The notes beneath the pieces were generated by a model. That model was not told where the DNA came from and did no database searches. It saw only the letters and a program-made list of their open reading frames with translations. A DNA stretch of 64,000 nucleotides, taken from contig CBDDAE010000002.1 in assembly GCA_965224795.1 (NCBI GenBank), forward strand, positions 496,001 to 560,000, given 5' to 3'. The stretch is from NVTR01 sp036480115. GTDB taxonomy: Bacteria > Pseudomonadota > Alphaproteobacteria > Rhodobacterales > Rhodobacteraceae. A program made the position numbers and the translations under genes. Position 1 is the first letter of the stretch, and every line of letters begins with the position of its first letter. Below, one piece after another: positions 24,807-32,339 of this stretch.

Positions 24807-25408
24807 GCGTGGCTCCAGTCATCCGGGTCATCGGAATTGCCTGGACTCAGCCCAATATCATCGCCATCCGTATTCACCCCCAGCCCCAGCACCGTGCGGT
24901 TGGCATAGTTGAAATACGCCACCACCTGATTGATTTCGAGGATTTCCCCGTCGTCAAAGCCCCCTGCCCGCAGGCCCGCAACCATAGGTTCGTCCAAATC
25001 GGCCGGGTTTTCCGTCAGCATCTGCGCATAGAACATCGCCATCTTTTGCTTTGGTTCCAGCGGGGCAGCGGGAATGTCGCGAGCATCAATGGCGGCGCGG
25101 ATGGCGTTGGCTTTGTCGTCGTCATCCAACAGTCGCGCCAGCCCGGCAAAGTGGTGATCCACGCAATAATCACACCGGTTCAGCGCCGACACCCAGACCC
25201 CCAGCGTTTCCAGAAACCATTTCGGGATGGTGTTGCCGGTATGGTGCAGCACGTTCTTGTACATCGCCATATGCCCCTCCATCGAGTGGGGCCGCAGGCT
25301 GTGCGCCATCATGATGTTGTCGACGTTATCGTGGGGGCCTTTGACGCGGTCATACAGACGGCGGAGTTTGCCGGTGGATTGTGTGTAGGGGATGGTGCGG
25401 ATGTGCAT
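24803..25408 (-). CDS. Carboxymuconolactone decarboxylase / AhpD-like peroxidase-related protein
   Basis: This 201-residue protein belongs to the AhpD-like CMD superfamily. The redox motif is C-x2-C-x3-H (Cys79, Cys82, His86 in NRCDYCVDHHFAG), with helices before and after of the peroxidase-related type (KNVLHHTGNTIPKWFLETLG; LEINQVVAYFNYANRTVLGL). Such proteins act as thiol peroxidases or disulfide reductases. It is translationally coupled to the downstream oxygenase by a 4-base overlap. Its 5' flank carries a dispersed GC-rich repeat (copy C). Confidence 0.9.
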   Translation of the reverse strand: MHIRTIPYTQSTGKLRRLYDRVKGPHDNVDNIMMAHSLRPHSMEGHMAMYKNVLHHTGNTIPKWFLETLGVWVSALNRCDYCVDHHFAGLARLLDDDDKANAIRAAIDARDIPAAPLEPKQKMAMFYAQMLTENPADLDEPMVAGLRAGGFDDGEILEINQVVAYFNYANRTVLGLGVNTDGDDIGLSPGNSDDPDDWSHA

Positions 25409-25484
25409 GGGTGTGGGCTTTCGGTTGTTTTGGGCAGCTAACGCTATGGGGGCGATGGCTGCAAGGCACGCCGGTCACGACGAA

Positions 25485-25566
25485 GGGCAGCGCCCGAACC
25501 GAGGGGCAGGAAGCGAAGCGCCCGCCCCGTCGGGGCGGTTTGGGCGCTGCCCGGCTGTGCCGGGCG
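25485..25566. repeat. Dispersed GC-rich repeat, copy C
   Basis: GGGCAGCGCCCGAACC, GAGGGGCAGGAAGCG, AAGCGCCCGCCCCGTCGGGG, CGGTTTGGGCGCTGCCCGGC and a tail GCTGTGCCGGGC. The outer halves are complementary (GGGCAGCGCCC with GGGCGCTGCCC) and CGCCCCGTCGGGGCG is an inner hairpin. It lies between the CMD gene start and the 3' end of the RHH-like gene. Confidence 0.8.
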
Positions 25567-25575
25567 AAGAAAGGA

Positions 25576-26133
25576 TCAACTGCGCAACTGGCCTTTCAGA
25601 CCTGGATGTTGTGCCTTGGGATTGTCACGCCATTCGAACGATACATCTACTGGGATCTTCCATTTGGGTGAAATTCGTTGAATTTCTTTCCAAGCATCTT
25701 GGGCAGACTGCCCTTGAATTGAAATCCCAAGTTTTGGGTAGAACTTAAAACCTTTTTGTTCGAATAGCCCGACCTCCGCCGGAATGTTCAAAGCATCCAC
25801 AAGCGCCTCTGGCGACATACCTCGGTTTTTCATCGAATTTAGGATTTCAATAATTAGGCCATTCCATTTTGGTCTCTGCTGCTTTTTACCATCCACCGAA
25901 GCCTTAGTAATCTTTGTAAAAGATAACCCCGGTGCTTCCGGAAACTGAATATTGGGTAGCGGCGTATCGCCAACTTCCGCCTCTCCAATTATGTCTCTCT
26001 CCAAATCCAAGCTGTTCATCGCCTCTTGCACTATTTTATCAATCGCCAAAGAGGGCGTCTTGGCTTCAAACCACGTTGCAAGTGTCTTTAAGTCCGAGAA
26101 CGTAGCATCTGATATTCTAATTACAGGCATCAT
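25576..26133 (-). CDS. Orphan protein with ribbon-helix-helix-like N-terminus
   Basis: I cannot name this 185-residue protein. Its N-terminus (MMPVIRISDATFSDLKTLAT, then WFEAKTPSLAIDKIVQEAMN) has the beta-strand/helix/helix rhythm of ribbon-helix-helix DNA-binding domains. The C-terminus, from about residue 85 (RPKWNGLIIEILNSMKNRG to FEWRDNPKAQHPGLKGQLRS), is basic and may be a second domain. The start follows GGAGGAAACACA, a strong ribosome site; the reading upstream of it is dismissed. Two TATGTWACATA palindromes lie just upstream. The gene is AT-richer than its neighbours and is bracketed by GC-rich repeats C and D, suggesting an acquired cassette. DNA binding and autoregulation are inference. 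Confidence 0.75.
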   Translation of the reverse strand: MMPVIRISDATFSDLKTLATWFEAKTPSLAIDKIVQEAMNSLDLERDIIGEAEVGDTPLPNIQFPEAPGLSFTKITKASVDGKKQQRPKWNGLIIEILNSMKNRGMSPEALVDALNIPAEVGLFEQKGFKFYPKLGISIQGQSAQDAWKEIQRISPKWKIPVDVSFEWRDNPKAQHPGLKGQLRS

Positions 26134-26157
26134 TGTGTTTCCTCCATTTTGCCATTC

Positions 26158-26205
26158 GTATGTAACATATTTCATATTTCCGAGTCAACAAATTATGTTA
26201 CATAC
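26158..26205. promoter_or_regulatory. Twin TATGTWACATA palindromes upstream of the RHH-like gene
   Basis: TATGTAACATA (26159-26169) and TATGTTACATA (26194-26204) are two palindromic 11-mers, 35 bases apart centre to centre. Together they also form a 12-base-pair perfect inverted repeat (GTATGTAACATA / TATGTTACATAC). They lie 25-72 bases upstream of the gene start, where its promoter should be. Confidence 0.65.
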
Positions 26206-26226
26206 AATCGACTCCACCACTTCAAA

Positions 26227-26305
26227 GGGCAGCGCCTGACCCTGGGTGGGTGCTTTAGCGCCCTCCCGTGGGGAGGGTCGGGCGCGGCCCGTGCGAGGCA
26301 CGGGC
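26227..26305. repeat. Dispersed GC-rich repeat, copy D
   Basis: GGGCAGCGCCTGACCC, TGGGTGGGTGCTTTAGCG, CCCTCCCGTGGGGAGGGTCG, GGCGCGGCCCGTG and the tail GTGCGAGGCACGGGCC. Same framework and orientation as copy C. The two copies bracket the RHH-like gene and its palindromes. Confidence 0.8.
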
Positions 26306-26413
26306 CAGTAGAGACAGGGAGAATACCGGCTCCCCACGCGCCAATCCCACACATTTGGTCAAACCGCCAACCTGCGCTACCCTGCCCCCACGCGAACAAC
26401 AGGGAAACACATC

Positions 26414-26800
26414 ATGCAAGAAATCACCGCAAACGTCAGCTGGATCGCCGTCATAGTAGGCGCGGTCGTCTCATTCATCATCGGCGGGCTTTGGTATTCG
26501 CCCAAGGTCTTCGGGGCCAAATGGGCCGAAGGGTCCGGCCTGAAAGACTGGGAAAGCGGCGATGTGCCGATGTCAGCCATGGTGATGAATTTCATCGGGC
26601 TGTTGTTGATGAGCTGGTTTGTCAGCGTCACCGCCGCCAATAACGCCTTGCTGACGGTCATACTGGCCACCGCCGCCTTCACCGTGCTGGCCATGTCGGG
26701 TGGCATGTTCATCCGCCAAAGCGCCTATGCGCGCAACGCCAATGCCGGGTACTGGATCGTGGCGCTGGTGGTGATGGTGATCTGTAACGGGATTTTCTAG
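26414..26800 (+). CDS. DUF1761 membrane protein
   Basis: The 128-residue protein has four hydrophobic segments (WIAVIVGAVVSFIIGGLWYS; MVMNFIGLLLMSWFVSV; LLTVILATAAFTVLAMSGGM; YWIVALVVMVICNGIF). The first helix ends in the DUF1761 hallmark GGLWYSPKVFGAKWAE. The family is conserved but unstudied. An AACAGGGAAAC ribosome site precedes it. It is upstream of parE by 91 bases on the same strand and may or may not share its transcript. Confidence 0.88.
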   Translation: MQEITANVSWIAVIVGAVVSFIIGGLWYSPKVFGAKWAEGSGLKDWESGDVPMSAMVMNFIGLLLMSWFVSVTAANNALLTVILATAAFTVLAMSGGMFIRQSAYARNANAGYWIVALVVMVICNGIF

Positions 26801-26891
26801 GCCTGCGGCACGGGGGGCGGCAAAGGCGGCTTTTCCCGGCCCGTCAAACCTGTTCTAATGGCTGGCAATCAATAATAAACCAGAGCAGCAC

Positions 26892-28850
26892 ATGGCCGAC
26901 GACCTTTTGACCCCGGACAAGGGCAACAATTACGACGCCTCCAGCATTCAGGTGCTTGAGGATATGGAGCACGTGCGCCTGCGCCCCGGCATGTATATCG
27001 GCGGCACGGATGACCGGGCGCTGCACCATATGGTGGCGGAGATCATTGATAACTCGATGGACGAAGCGGTTGCAGGCCACGCCAATTGGATAGAGGTCGA
27101 ACTACACGCCGACTATTCGGTGACAGTGCGCGACAATGGCCGGGGCATCCCGATTGATGCGCACCCCAAGGACCCGTCCAAATCGGCGCTGGAAATCATT
27201 TTCTGCACCCTCAATGCGGGCGGCAAATTCAGCGGCGACAATTACCAGACATCCGGCGGGCTGAACGGCGTGGGGTCCAGCGTGGTGAATGCCCTGTCCG
27301 ACCATGTACGCGTTGAAGTCGCCCGTGATCGCGAACTTTTTGCAATGGATTTTAAGCGCGGCATTCCGCAGACCAAATTGGTCAAGGTTGGCGCTGCCCC
27401 AAACCGGCGCGGCACGTCTGTCACATTCCACCCGGACCCGGACATCTTTGGCTCACTGAAATTCAAGCCCGCCCGGCTGTTCAAAATGGCGCGTTCCAAG
27501 GCGTACCTGTTTTCCGGCGTTGAAATCCGATGGAAAAGCGAGATTGACGACGGCAAAACCCCGACCGATGCGAAATTCCATTTCCCCGGCGGATTGGCGG
27601 ATTATCTGAACGAAACATTGGGCGATGCCACGACCTATGCCGACGCGCCATTCGCGGGCAAAGTCACATTTCAGGAAAAATTCAAGGTCCCCGGTTCCAT
27701 CGAATGGGCGATCAACTGGACGCCCAGCCGTGACGGCTACATCCAAAGCTATTGCAACACCGTGCCAACCCCCGAAGGCGGCACCCACGAAGGCGGGTTC
27801 TGGAATGCCATCCTGAAAGGCATCCGCGCGTATGGTGAGCTGGTCGGCAACCGCAAAGCCAGCGCCATCAACCGCGATGATCTGGGCTCGGGCGGTTGCG
27901 CGCTGATCTCAATCTTCATCTCGGAACCGTCATTTGTCGGCCAGACCAAGGACCGCCTGAGCACCGAAGCCGCCACCAAGATGGTGGAAAACTCAGTGCG
28001 CGATCACTTTGACAACTGGTTGGCATCCGACACCAAATCCGCAGGCGCAATCCTTGATTTTCTGGTGCTGCGGGCCGAGGAACGGCTGAAACGCCGGGCG
28101 GAAAAGGAAACCGCGCGTAAGACGGCGACGAAAAAGCTGCGGCTGCCGGGGAAATTGACCGATTGTTCCAGCAAGGACCGCGCGGGGACCGAGCTGTTTA
28201 TTGTGGAGGGGGATTCTGCTGGCGGCTCTGCCAAAATGGCGCGTAATCGCAAGACACAGGCGTTGCTGCCGCTGCGCGGTAAGATCCTGAACGTGCTGGG
28301 GGCGGCGTCCGGAAAAATCGGCACCAATAACGAAATAAATGATTTGTGTCAGGCGCTTGGCGTTGGCATGGGCACGCGGTTCAACGTCGATGATCTTAGA
28401 TACGAAAAGGTCATCATCATGACCGACGCGGATGTTGACGGTGCCCATATCGCCGCCCTGCTGATGACGCTGTTCTTCACCCAAATGCGCCCGATGATCG
28501 ACGCCGGCCACCTGTACCTGGCCTGCCCGCCTTTGTACCGGCTAACGCAAGGGGCGCGCCGTATCTACGTGGCCGATGACGCCACCAAAGACGCCGCGAT
28601 GGAGGCGGGTCTGGGCGGCAAAGGCAAGATCGACGTGCAGCGGTTCAAGGGGCTTGGCGAAATGGACGCCAAGGATTTGAAAGACACGACGATGAACCCG
28701 GAAACCCGAGTGCTAATCAAGGTGACGATTGATGAGGATGAACCGGGCGAAACCGGTGATCTGGTGGAACGTCTGATGGGCAAAAAGCCCGAGCTGCGGT
28801 TTCAGTACATTCAGGAGAACGCGCAGTTTGTGGAGGGGTTGGATGTTTGA
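26892..28850 (+). CDS. parE: DNA topoisomerase IV subunit B
   Basis: ParE is the ATPase subunit of topoisomerase IV, which unlinks daughter chromosomes. The 652-residue protein has the GHKL ATPase fold (EIIDNSMDEAVAGHA; DNGRGIPID; TSGGLNGVGSSVVNALS), the transducer domain, the TOPRIM motifs LFIVEGDSAGG and IIMTDADVDGAHI, and the C-terminal PLYRLTQG / QRFKGLGEMD segments. Its length and the context favour ParE over GyrB. A small membrane-protein gene starts at the base after its stop codon. Confidence 0.95.
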   Translation: MADDLLTPDKGNNYDASSIQVLEDMEHVRLRPGMYIGGTDDRALHHMVAEIIDNSMDEAVAGHANWIEVELHADYSVTVRDNGRGIPIDAHPKDPSKSALEIIFCTLNAGGKFSGDNYQTSGGLNGVGSSVVNALSDHVRVEVARDRELFAMDFKRGIPQTKLVKVGAAPNRRGTSVTFHPDPDIFGSLKFKPARLFKMARSKAYLFSGVEIRWKSEIDDGKTPTDAKFHFPGGLADYLNETLGDATTYADAPFAGKVTFQEKFKVPGSIEWAINWTPSRDGYIQSYCNTVPTPEGGTHEGGFWNAILKGIRAYGELVGNRKASAINRDDLGSGGCALISIFISEPSFVGQTKDRLSTEAATKMVENSVRDHFDNWLASDTKSAGAILDFLVLRAEERLKRRAEKETARKTATKKLRLPGKLTDCSSKDRAGTELFIVEGDSAGGSAKMARNRKTQALLPLRGKILNVLGAASGKIGTNNEINDLCQALGVGMGTRFNVDDLRYEKVIIMTDADVDGAHIAALLMTLFFTQMRPMIDAGHLYLACPPLYRLTQGARRIYVADDATKDAAMEAGLGGKGKIDVQRFKGLGEMDAKDLKDTTMNPETRVLIKVTIDEDEPGETGDLVERLMGKKPELRFQYIQENAQFVEGLDV

Positions 28851-29273
28851 GTGGGACTAATAAACGATAATAATCGGGACAGATTGATAAAGTTTCTCGG
28901 AAGGCATCGCATACTTTCAATAGAGTATTATTTCCATCATTGGGGTGCCATTCTGCTGTTTGCACCGGTGCTGGGCGCTGGTCTAATATACATTTTCTTC
29001 TTTTTTGATCCCGAACCCCATGAATTTCAGGAATACCAACAGGGCGAAGTGCAGTTTTTCAACTCAATTACGACCGAAGGTAGGGGAACTAGTTATATTT
29101 TTAAGGTCAAAATGGCTGATGGTAAATCTATCAGTGTATCCACTTCAAGTTTGCAGATGGCACTTACGATCATTGAAACAGCTTGCATTGAAATTCGGCG
29201 TTTTAAAGAAAGCGGAAATTTCAAATATAAGCTGGCGGGGAACCACAATTGTGAAGTTCCGCAGAATCGGTAA
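28851..29273 (+). CDS. Small membrane protein of unknown function after parE
   Basis: The 140-residue protein starts with GTG directly after the parE TGA. It has a basic N-terminus, one strong hydrophobic segment (WGAILLFAPVLGAGLIYIFF) and a C-terminal soluble domain of about 85 residues with beta-strand character (GTSYIFKVKMADGKSISVST) and two Cys (near residues 112 and 135). I recognise no family. Base composition is AT-richer than parE, and repeat elements follow at once, so it may be a late addition behind parE. Translation could depend on parE ribosomes. Confidence 0.65.
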   Translation: MGLINDNNRDRLIKFLGRHRILSIEYYFHHWGAILLFAPVLGAGLIYIFFFFDPEPHEFQEYQQGEVQFFNSITTEGRGTSYIFKVKMADGKSISVSTSSLQMALTIIETACIEIRRFKESGNFKYKLAGNHNCEVPQNR

Positions 29274-29280
29274 GCAAGCC

Positions 29281-29349
29281 GTAGGGTGGGGTTTCACCCC
29301 ACCGTCTGGACGGCCCCACGAAACATGGTGGGTTGAAAACCCACCCTAC
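29281..29349. repeat. Composite three-hairpin repeat
   Basis: An outer pair GTAGGGTGGG (29281-29290) and CCCACCCTAC (29340-29349) encloses three inner palindromes: GGTGGGG / CCCCACC, CCGTC-TG-GACGG (29302-29313) and GGTGGGTT-GA-AACCCACC. It could fold as a cloverleaf-like structure. Single arms of the same type occur at 11044-11061 and 11398-11417. Confidence 0.7.
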
Positions 29350-29370
29350 GGGCTATTTTCATACAACAAA

Positions 29371-29506
29371 ACCCAGCGCCTGACCCTGGGTGGGTGCAAA
29401 GCGCCCTCCCGTGGGGAGGGTCTCTCGTGCATTGCTATGCAATGCACTGCCGACAGGTGATTGCATGCAATCACCGAGAGGCGGGCGCTGCCCGGCGAGC
29501 CGGGCC
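29371..29506. repeat. Dispersed GC-rich repeat, copy E, interrupted by a second element
   Basis: The left part (CAGCGCCTGACCCTGGGTGG; AAGCGCCCTCCCGTGGGGAG) and the right part (GGGCGCTGCCCGGCGAGCCG) match copies C and D. Between them lies a 59-base insert at 29422-29480, bounded by CTCTCG and CGAGAG, with two inner hairpins (GTGCATTGC-TAT-GCAATGCAC and GGTGATTGC-AT-GCAATCACC). The insert has the shape of a three-way junction. Confidence 0.8.
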
Positions 29507-29540
29507 AGTTAAGAGAAAGACTTGAACACACAGCCGCTTT

Positions 29541-29834
29541 GTGGCCTTTGCCTATGACATGACCAATGAACAAACCCTCGCCACCCTGACCCAGGTCGAA
29601 AACTGGGCGCAGGCGGAATTGACCAAATACCCCCATGACGGAATTTGCATCCATATTCTGGAACAACTGCCCTATCTTCGCCGGGCTTTACAGGGGGACC
29701 GCAGGGCGCGGCGCTGGGTCGTCAAGAATTTCGATCTTGGCATCATGGCCGTCAAAGCGCTGGACGACGCGCCGGAATATGCGGCAGTGGTCGATCAAGT
29801 TTACCAATTGGCCGCTGCGGCCAGGAATATTTGA
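29541..29834 (+). CDS. Small helical protein of unknown function
   Basis: This 97-residue protein is predicted all-helical (LATLTQVENWAQAELTKYPH; ICIHILEQLPYLRRALQG; RRWVVKNFDLGIMAVKALDD). No family, signal or membrane segment is recognised. The frame opens with GTG at 29541; an ATG at 29559 (MTNEQTLA) is an equally likely start, and neither has a clear ribosome site. Codon use resembles the core genes around it, which supports it being real. It sits alone between the repeat block and the convergent lprI-like gene. Confidence 0.6.
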   Translation: MAFAYDMTNEQTLATLTQVENWAQAELTKYPHDGICIHILEQLPYLRRALQGDRRARRWVVKNFDLGIMAVKALDDAPEYAAVVDQVYQLAAAARNI

Positions 29835-29861
29835 TTTGCGGGCACGCGGCTCAATGGGGAT

Positions 29862-30275
29862 TTAGTTTACAAACCCCAACAACACGTCCGCCCGCGCCCG
29901 GCCCAGCGTAATCCGGCAGCCTAAAATCGCTGATCCCGCACCGCTGCCACCGCCAAATGTGCCGCCGACAAACCCGCAATGGGCGTCGCGATACGTAACC
30001 CAAGCCTGTTGCGCCGCTAACAGCGACGGGCGCGCGGCCACCCGCCCGGTGTCATTGTCCATTTCATCCGCATGCGCCATGGCGAAACCAAGGGTCTGAT
30101 CCATCGCCGCATCGACATTTTTTTCAACCTGCACCAGACAGGCCCCAAGGGCGACGTTATCGTCAACCTGTTGCCAGCATTCCGACACCGGACCGGCAAG
30201 GGCCGCGCCGACCGGCAACAGCGCCAGCAAGGCAGCGATGCCGAATTTACGTTTAGTGTTAGGCCAATATGCCAT
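29862..30275 (-). CDS. LprI-like (DUF1311) secreted protein
   Basis: The 137-residue protein has a signal peptide (KFGIAALLALLPVGAALAGP) and a DUF1311 domain: WQQVDDNVALGACLVQVEKN, LLAAQQAWVTYRDAHCGF, and a closing GCRITLGRARADVLLGF. The W-x-x-Y-R-D-A-x-C core is the hallmark of lysozyme-inhibitor LprI-like proteins. It acts in the periplasm; inhibitor activity is not shown for this subgroup. Its start overlaps the lolD 3' end by 17 bases, in a different frame, so it likely depends on lolD transcription. Confidence 0.85.
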   Translation of the reverse strand: MAYWPNTKRKFGIAALLALLPVGAALAGPVSECWQQVDDNVALGACLVQVEKNVDAAMDQTLGFAMAHADEMDNDTGRVAARPSLLAAQQAWVTYRDAHCGFVGGTFGGGSGAGSAILGCRITLGRARADVLLGFVN

Positions 30276-30936
30276 TTTCCATCCTTACAATTCGATCCAT
30301 ACGCGCCGCCAGCTCCAGATTATGGGTGGCGATCAGCGCCGACAATCCGGTTTCGCGCACCAGTTCCATCAGCGCGCCAAACACCTGATCCGATGTGTCC
30401 GGGTCCAGATTGCCGGTGGGTTCATCGGCCAGCAGTAGTTTGGGCCCATTGGCCAGTGCCCGGCAAAATGCGACGCGCTGTTGTTCACCACCCGACAGTT
30501 CGGCGGGGCGGTGATTGGCGCGATCAGCAACGCCAACATGGGTAAGCAATTCAAGTGCGCGGGTATCTGCCGCATCGCGGGAAATGCCATTGGCCAGTTG
30601 CGGCAGGGTGATGTTTTCAAGGGCGGAAAATTCCGGCAGCAGGTGGTGAAATTGGTAAATGAAACCAATGTCTTGCCGCCGTGCCTTGGTGCGTTTTCGA
30701 TCCGACAGCCCGGTCATGTCAGTGCCGTTCAAAACTACGGAACCGGCGTCCGGTGTGTCCAACAATCCGGCGATATGCAGCAGCGTCGATTTACCAGCAC
30801 CTGAGGGTGCGACGAGGGCTACGACTTCACCTTTACCAAGGCTCAACGACGCGCCGGTCAGCACGTTGATCCGCCCCGGTTTGCCGTGGTGATAGGACTT
30901 GGTGATCTCGCTTAGCTGCAGCACGGTGTCATTCAT
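30259..30936 (-). CDS. lolD: Lipoprotein-releasing ABC transporter ATPase LolD
   Basis: LolD powers release of outer-membrane lipoproteins from the inner membrane to LolA. The protein (225 residues from MNDTVLQLSE) has Walker A APSGAGKST, Q-loop IGFIYQFHHLLPEFSALENI, ABC signature LSGGEQQRVAFCRAL and Walker B LLLADEPTGNLD, then the H-loop ATHN. The start at MNDT is preferred over a Met five codons earlier; it overlaps the lolC/E stop by 8 bases, as expected for this operon. Confidence 0.94.
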   Translation of the reverse strand: MNDTVLQLSEITKSYHHGKPGRINVLTGASLSLGKGEVVALVAPSGAGKSTLLHIAGLLDTPDAGSVVLNGTDMTGLSDRKRTKARRQDIGFIYQFHHLLPEFSALENITLPQLANGISRDAADTRALELLTHVGVADRANHRPAELSGGEQQRVAFCRALANGPKLLLADEPTGNLDPDTSDQVFGALMELVRETGLSALIATHNLELAARMDRIVRMENGILA

Positions 30937-32212
30937 AGCGCAGTGCCTCAACCGGGTTCATTTTGGCGGCGCGACGGGCCGGAAAGATGGTGACGATGAA
31001 CGACAAAGCCAGTGACAGCGCCACCGCCGACACCACATTGGCGGGCACCAGTTTTGCTGGTAAATTGTATATTCCCCGGATCGCAGGGTCCCAGACCCCG
31101 CCGCCGGCCATGTAGTTTACAAATGAAAATATCGGGTCGATATACAGGGTGAAAAGCACCCCGAGGATCACCCCGAAAAATGTACCCAGCACCCCAATAA
31201 GTGAGCCGCAGATGAAAAATATCCGCATGATTGATCCCTGAGACAAGCCGATGGTGCGCAGGATGCCAATGTCACGGCCCTTGTTTTTCACCAGCATTAT
31301 AAGGCCGGAAATGATGTTCATGGCGGCGATCAGCACAAGAATGGCCATGATGATGAACATGACGTTGTCCTCAATCGTCAGGGCGCGCAAAAATGCGCCG
31401 GAACGGTCGCGCCAGGACCAGAGCAAAGCGTGGGGGCCGCTTGCATTCAGCAAATCACTGGCCAGATCGTCGATGGTTTCCGGGTCTTTTACCATCACCT
31501 CAATTTCATCGGCCACGCCTTCACGATTGAAATAGCTTTGGGCCTCGGCAAACGGCATATAGACGCGCGAGTTATCAATGTCGTAGCGCCCGGCTGTAAA
31601 GATATAGACGATCTCGTAGGCGTTCACCCGGGGCGACGTGCCAAAGGCGGTTTTGACACCATTGGGCGAGATCAGTTTGATGCGATCACCGATGGTGGCG
31701 CTGAGTTCGCGAGCCACGCCAGAACCGATGGCAATGCCTTCGTCAAAACGGGCCAGATCGCCCAAGGTTTGTTCGGCCCCGGCCACACGGGGGATGCCCA
31801 GGATATCGGCCGCCGAGATGCCGTAGACATCGGCACCGGTTGAATTGTCGCGATTATTGGCGATGACCTGACCGCGTATCAGAGGGGCCGCTCGGGTGAC
31901 ATCGGGAATGTTTGCAAGTTTGGAGGCTACATTACTATAGTCCGCTACAACGTTGGTTTGGCGGCCGTTTTCATCCTGGTATGGGCTGCTGTAGATTGTT
32001 ACATGGGCATTGGCACCAAGGATGGTGTCAACAAATTCAGCCCGAAATCCGGCGCGTACCGACATGGTCGCGATCAGGGCGAATACTGCCAATGTGATGC
32101 CGATCAGGGAAATCCAAGTCATCACGCTGACACCACCGTCGGCGCGCCGCGCCCGCAGATAGCGCCAGGCAATCATCCATTCAAAACGGGAAAACGGGGC
32201 TGTGGTGGCCAA
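30929..32212 (-). CDS. lolC: Lipoprotein-releasing ABC transporter permease LolC/LolE
   Basis: The 427-residue permease has the FtsX/MacB layout: an N-terminal helix (FEWMIAWRYLRARRADGG; ISLIGITLAVFALIATMSV), a large periplasmic domain (residues 45-265) and three C-terminal helices (FIIMAILVLIAAMNIISGL; IFFICGSLIGVLGTFFGVIL; VVSAVALSLALSFIVTIFPA). FPARRAAKMNPVEALRYE is the classic C-terminus. It is cotranscribed with lolD. Alphaproteobacteria commonly carry one LolC/E-type protein forming a homodimer, so the symbol is nominal. Confidence 0.93.
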   Translation of the reverse strand: MATTAPFSRFEWMIAWRYLRARRADGGVSVMTWISLIGITLAVFALIATMSVRAGFRAEFVDTILGANAHVTIYSSPYQDENGRQTNVVADYSNVASKLANIPDVTRAAPLIRGQVIANNRDNSTGADVYGISAADILGIPRVAGAEQTLGDLARFDEGIAIGSGVARELSATIGDRIKLISPNGVKTAFGTSPRVNAYEIVYIFTAGRYDIDNSRVYMPFAEAQSYFNREGVADEIEVMVKDPETIDDLASDLLNASGPHALLWSWRDRSGAFLRALTIEDNVMFIIMAILVLIAAMNIISGLIMLVKNKGRDIGILRTIGLSQGSIMRIFFICGSLIGVLGTFFGVILGVLFTLYIDPIFSFVNYMAGGGVWDPAIRGIYNLPAKLVPANVVSAVALSLALSFIVTIFPARRAAKMNPVEALRYE

Positions 32213-32302
32213 GGGGCTGCTCCTTGTGGTTTTGGCGGAAGGTGCGTTGATTGGCGAGTGGGGTCAAGGGCTTGCTGGTTTGCGCCGCGCTATGCGCTTC
32301 GC

Positions 32303-32335
32303 CGTGCCTCCGGCGGAGATATTTGTGGAAAAATG
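32303..32335 (+). repeat. GCCTCCGGCGGAGATATTT-type element, copy 2
   Basis: GTGCCTCCGGCGGAGATATT followed by TGTGGAAAAATG. It shares 17 or more bases with the element at 62898. It lies between the GNAT gene 3' end and the lolC/E start but in the orientation opposite to both genes, unlike the other copies. Confidence 0.6.
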
Positions 32336-32339
32336 TATG

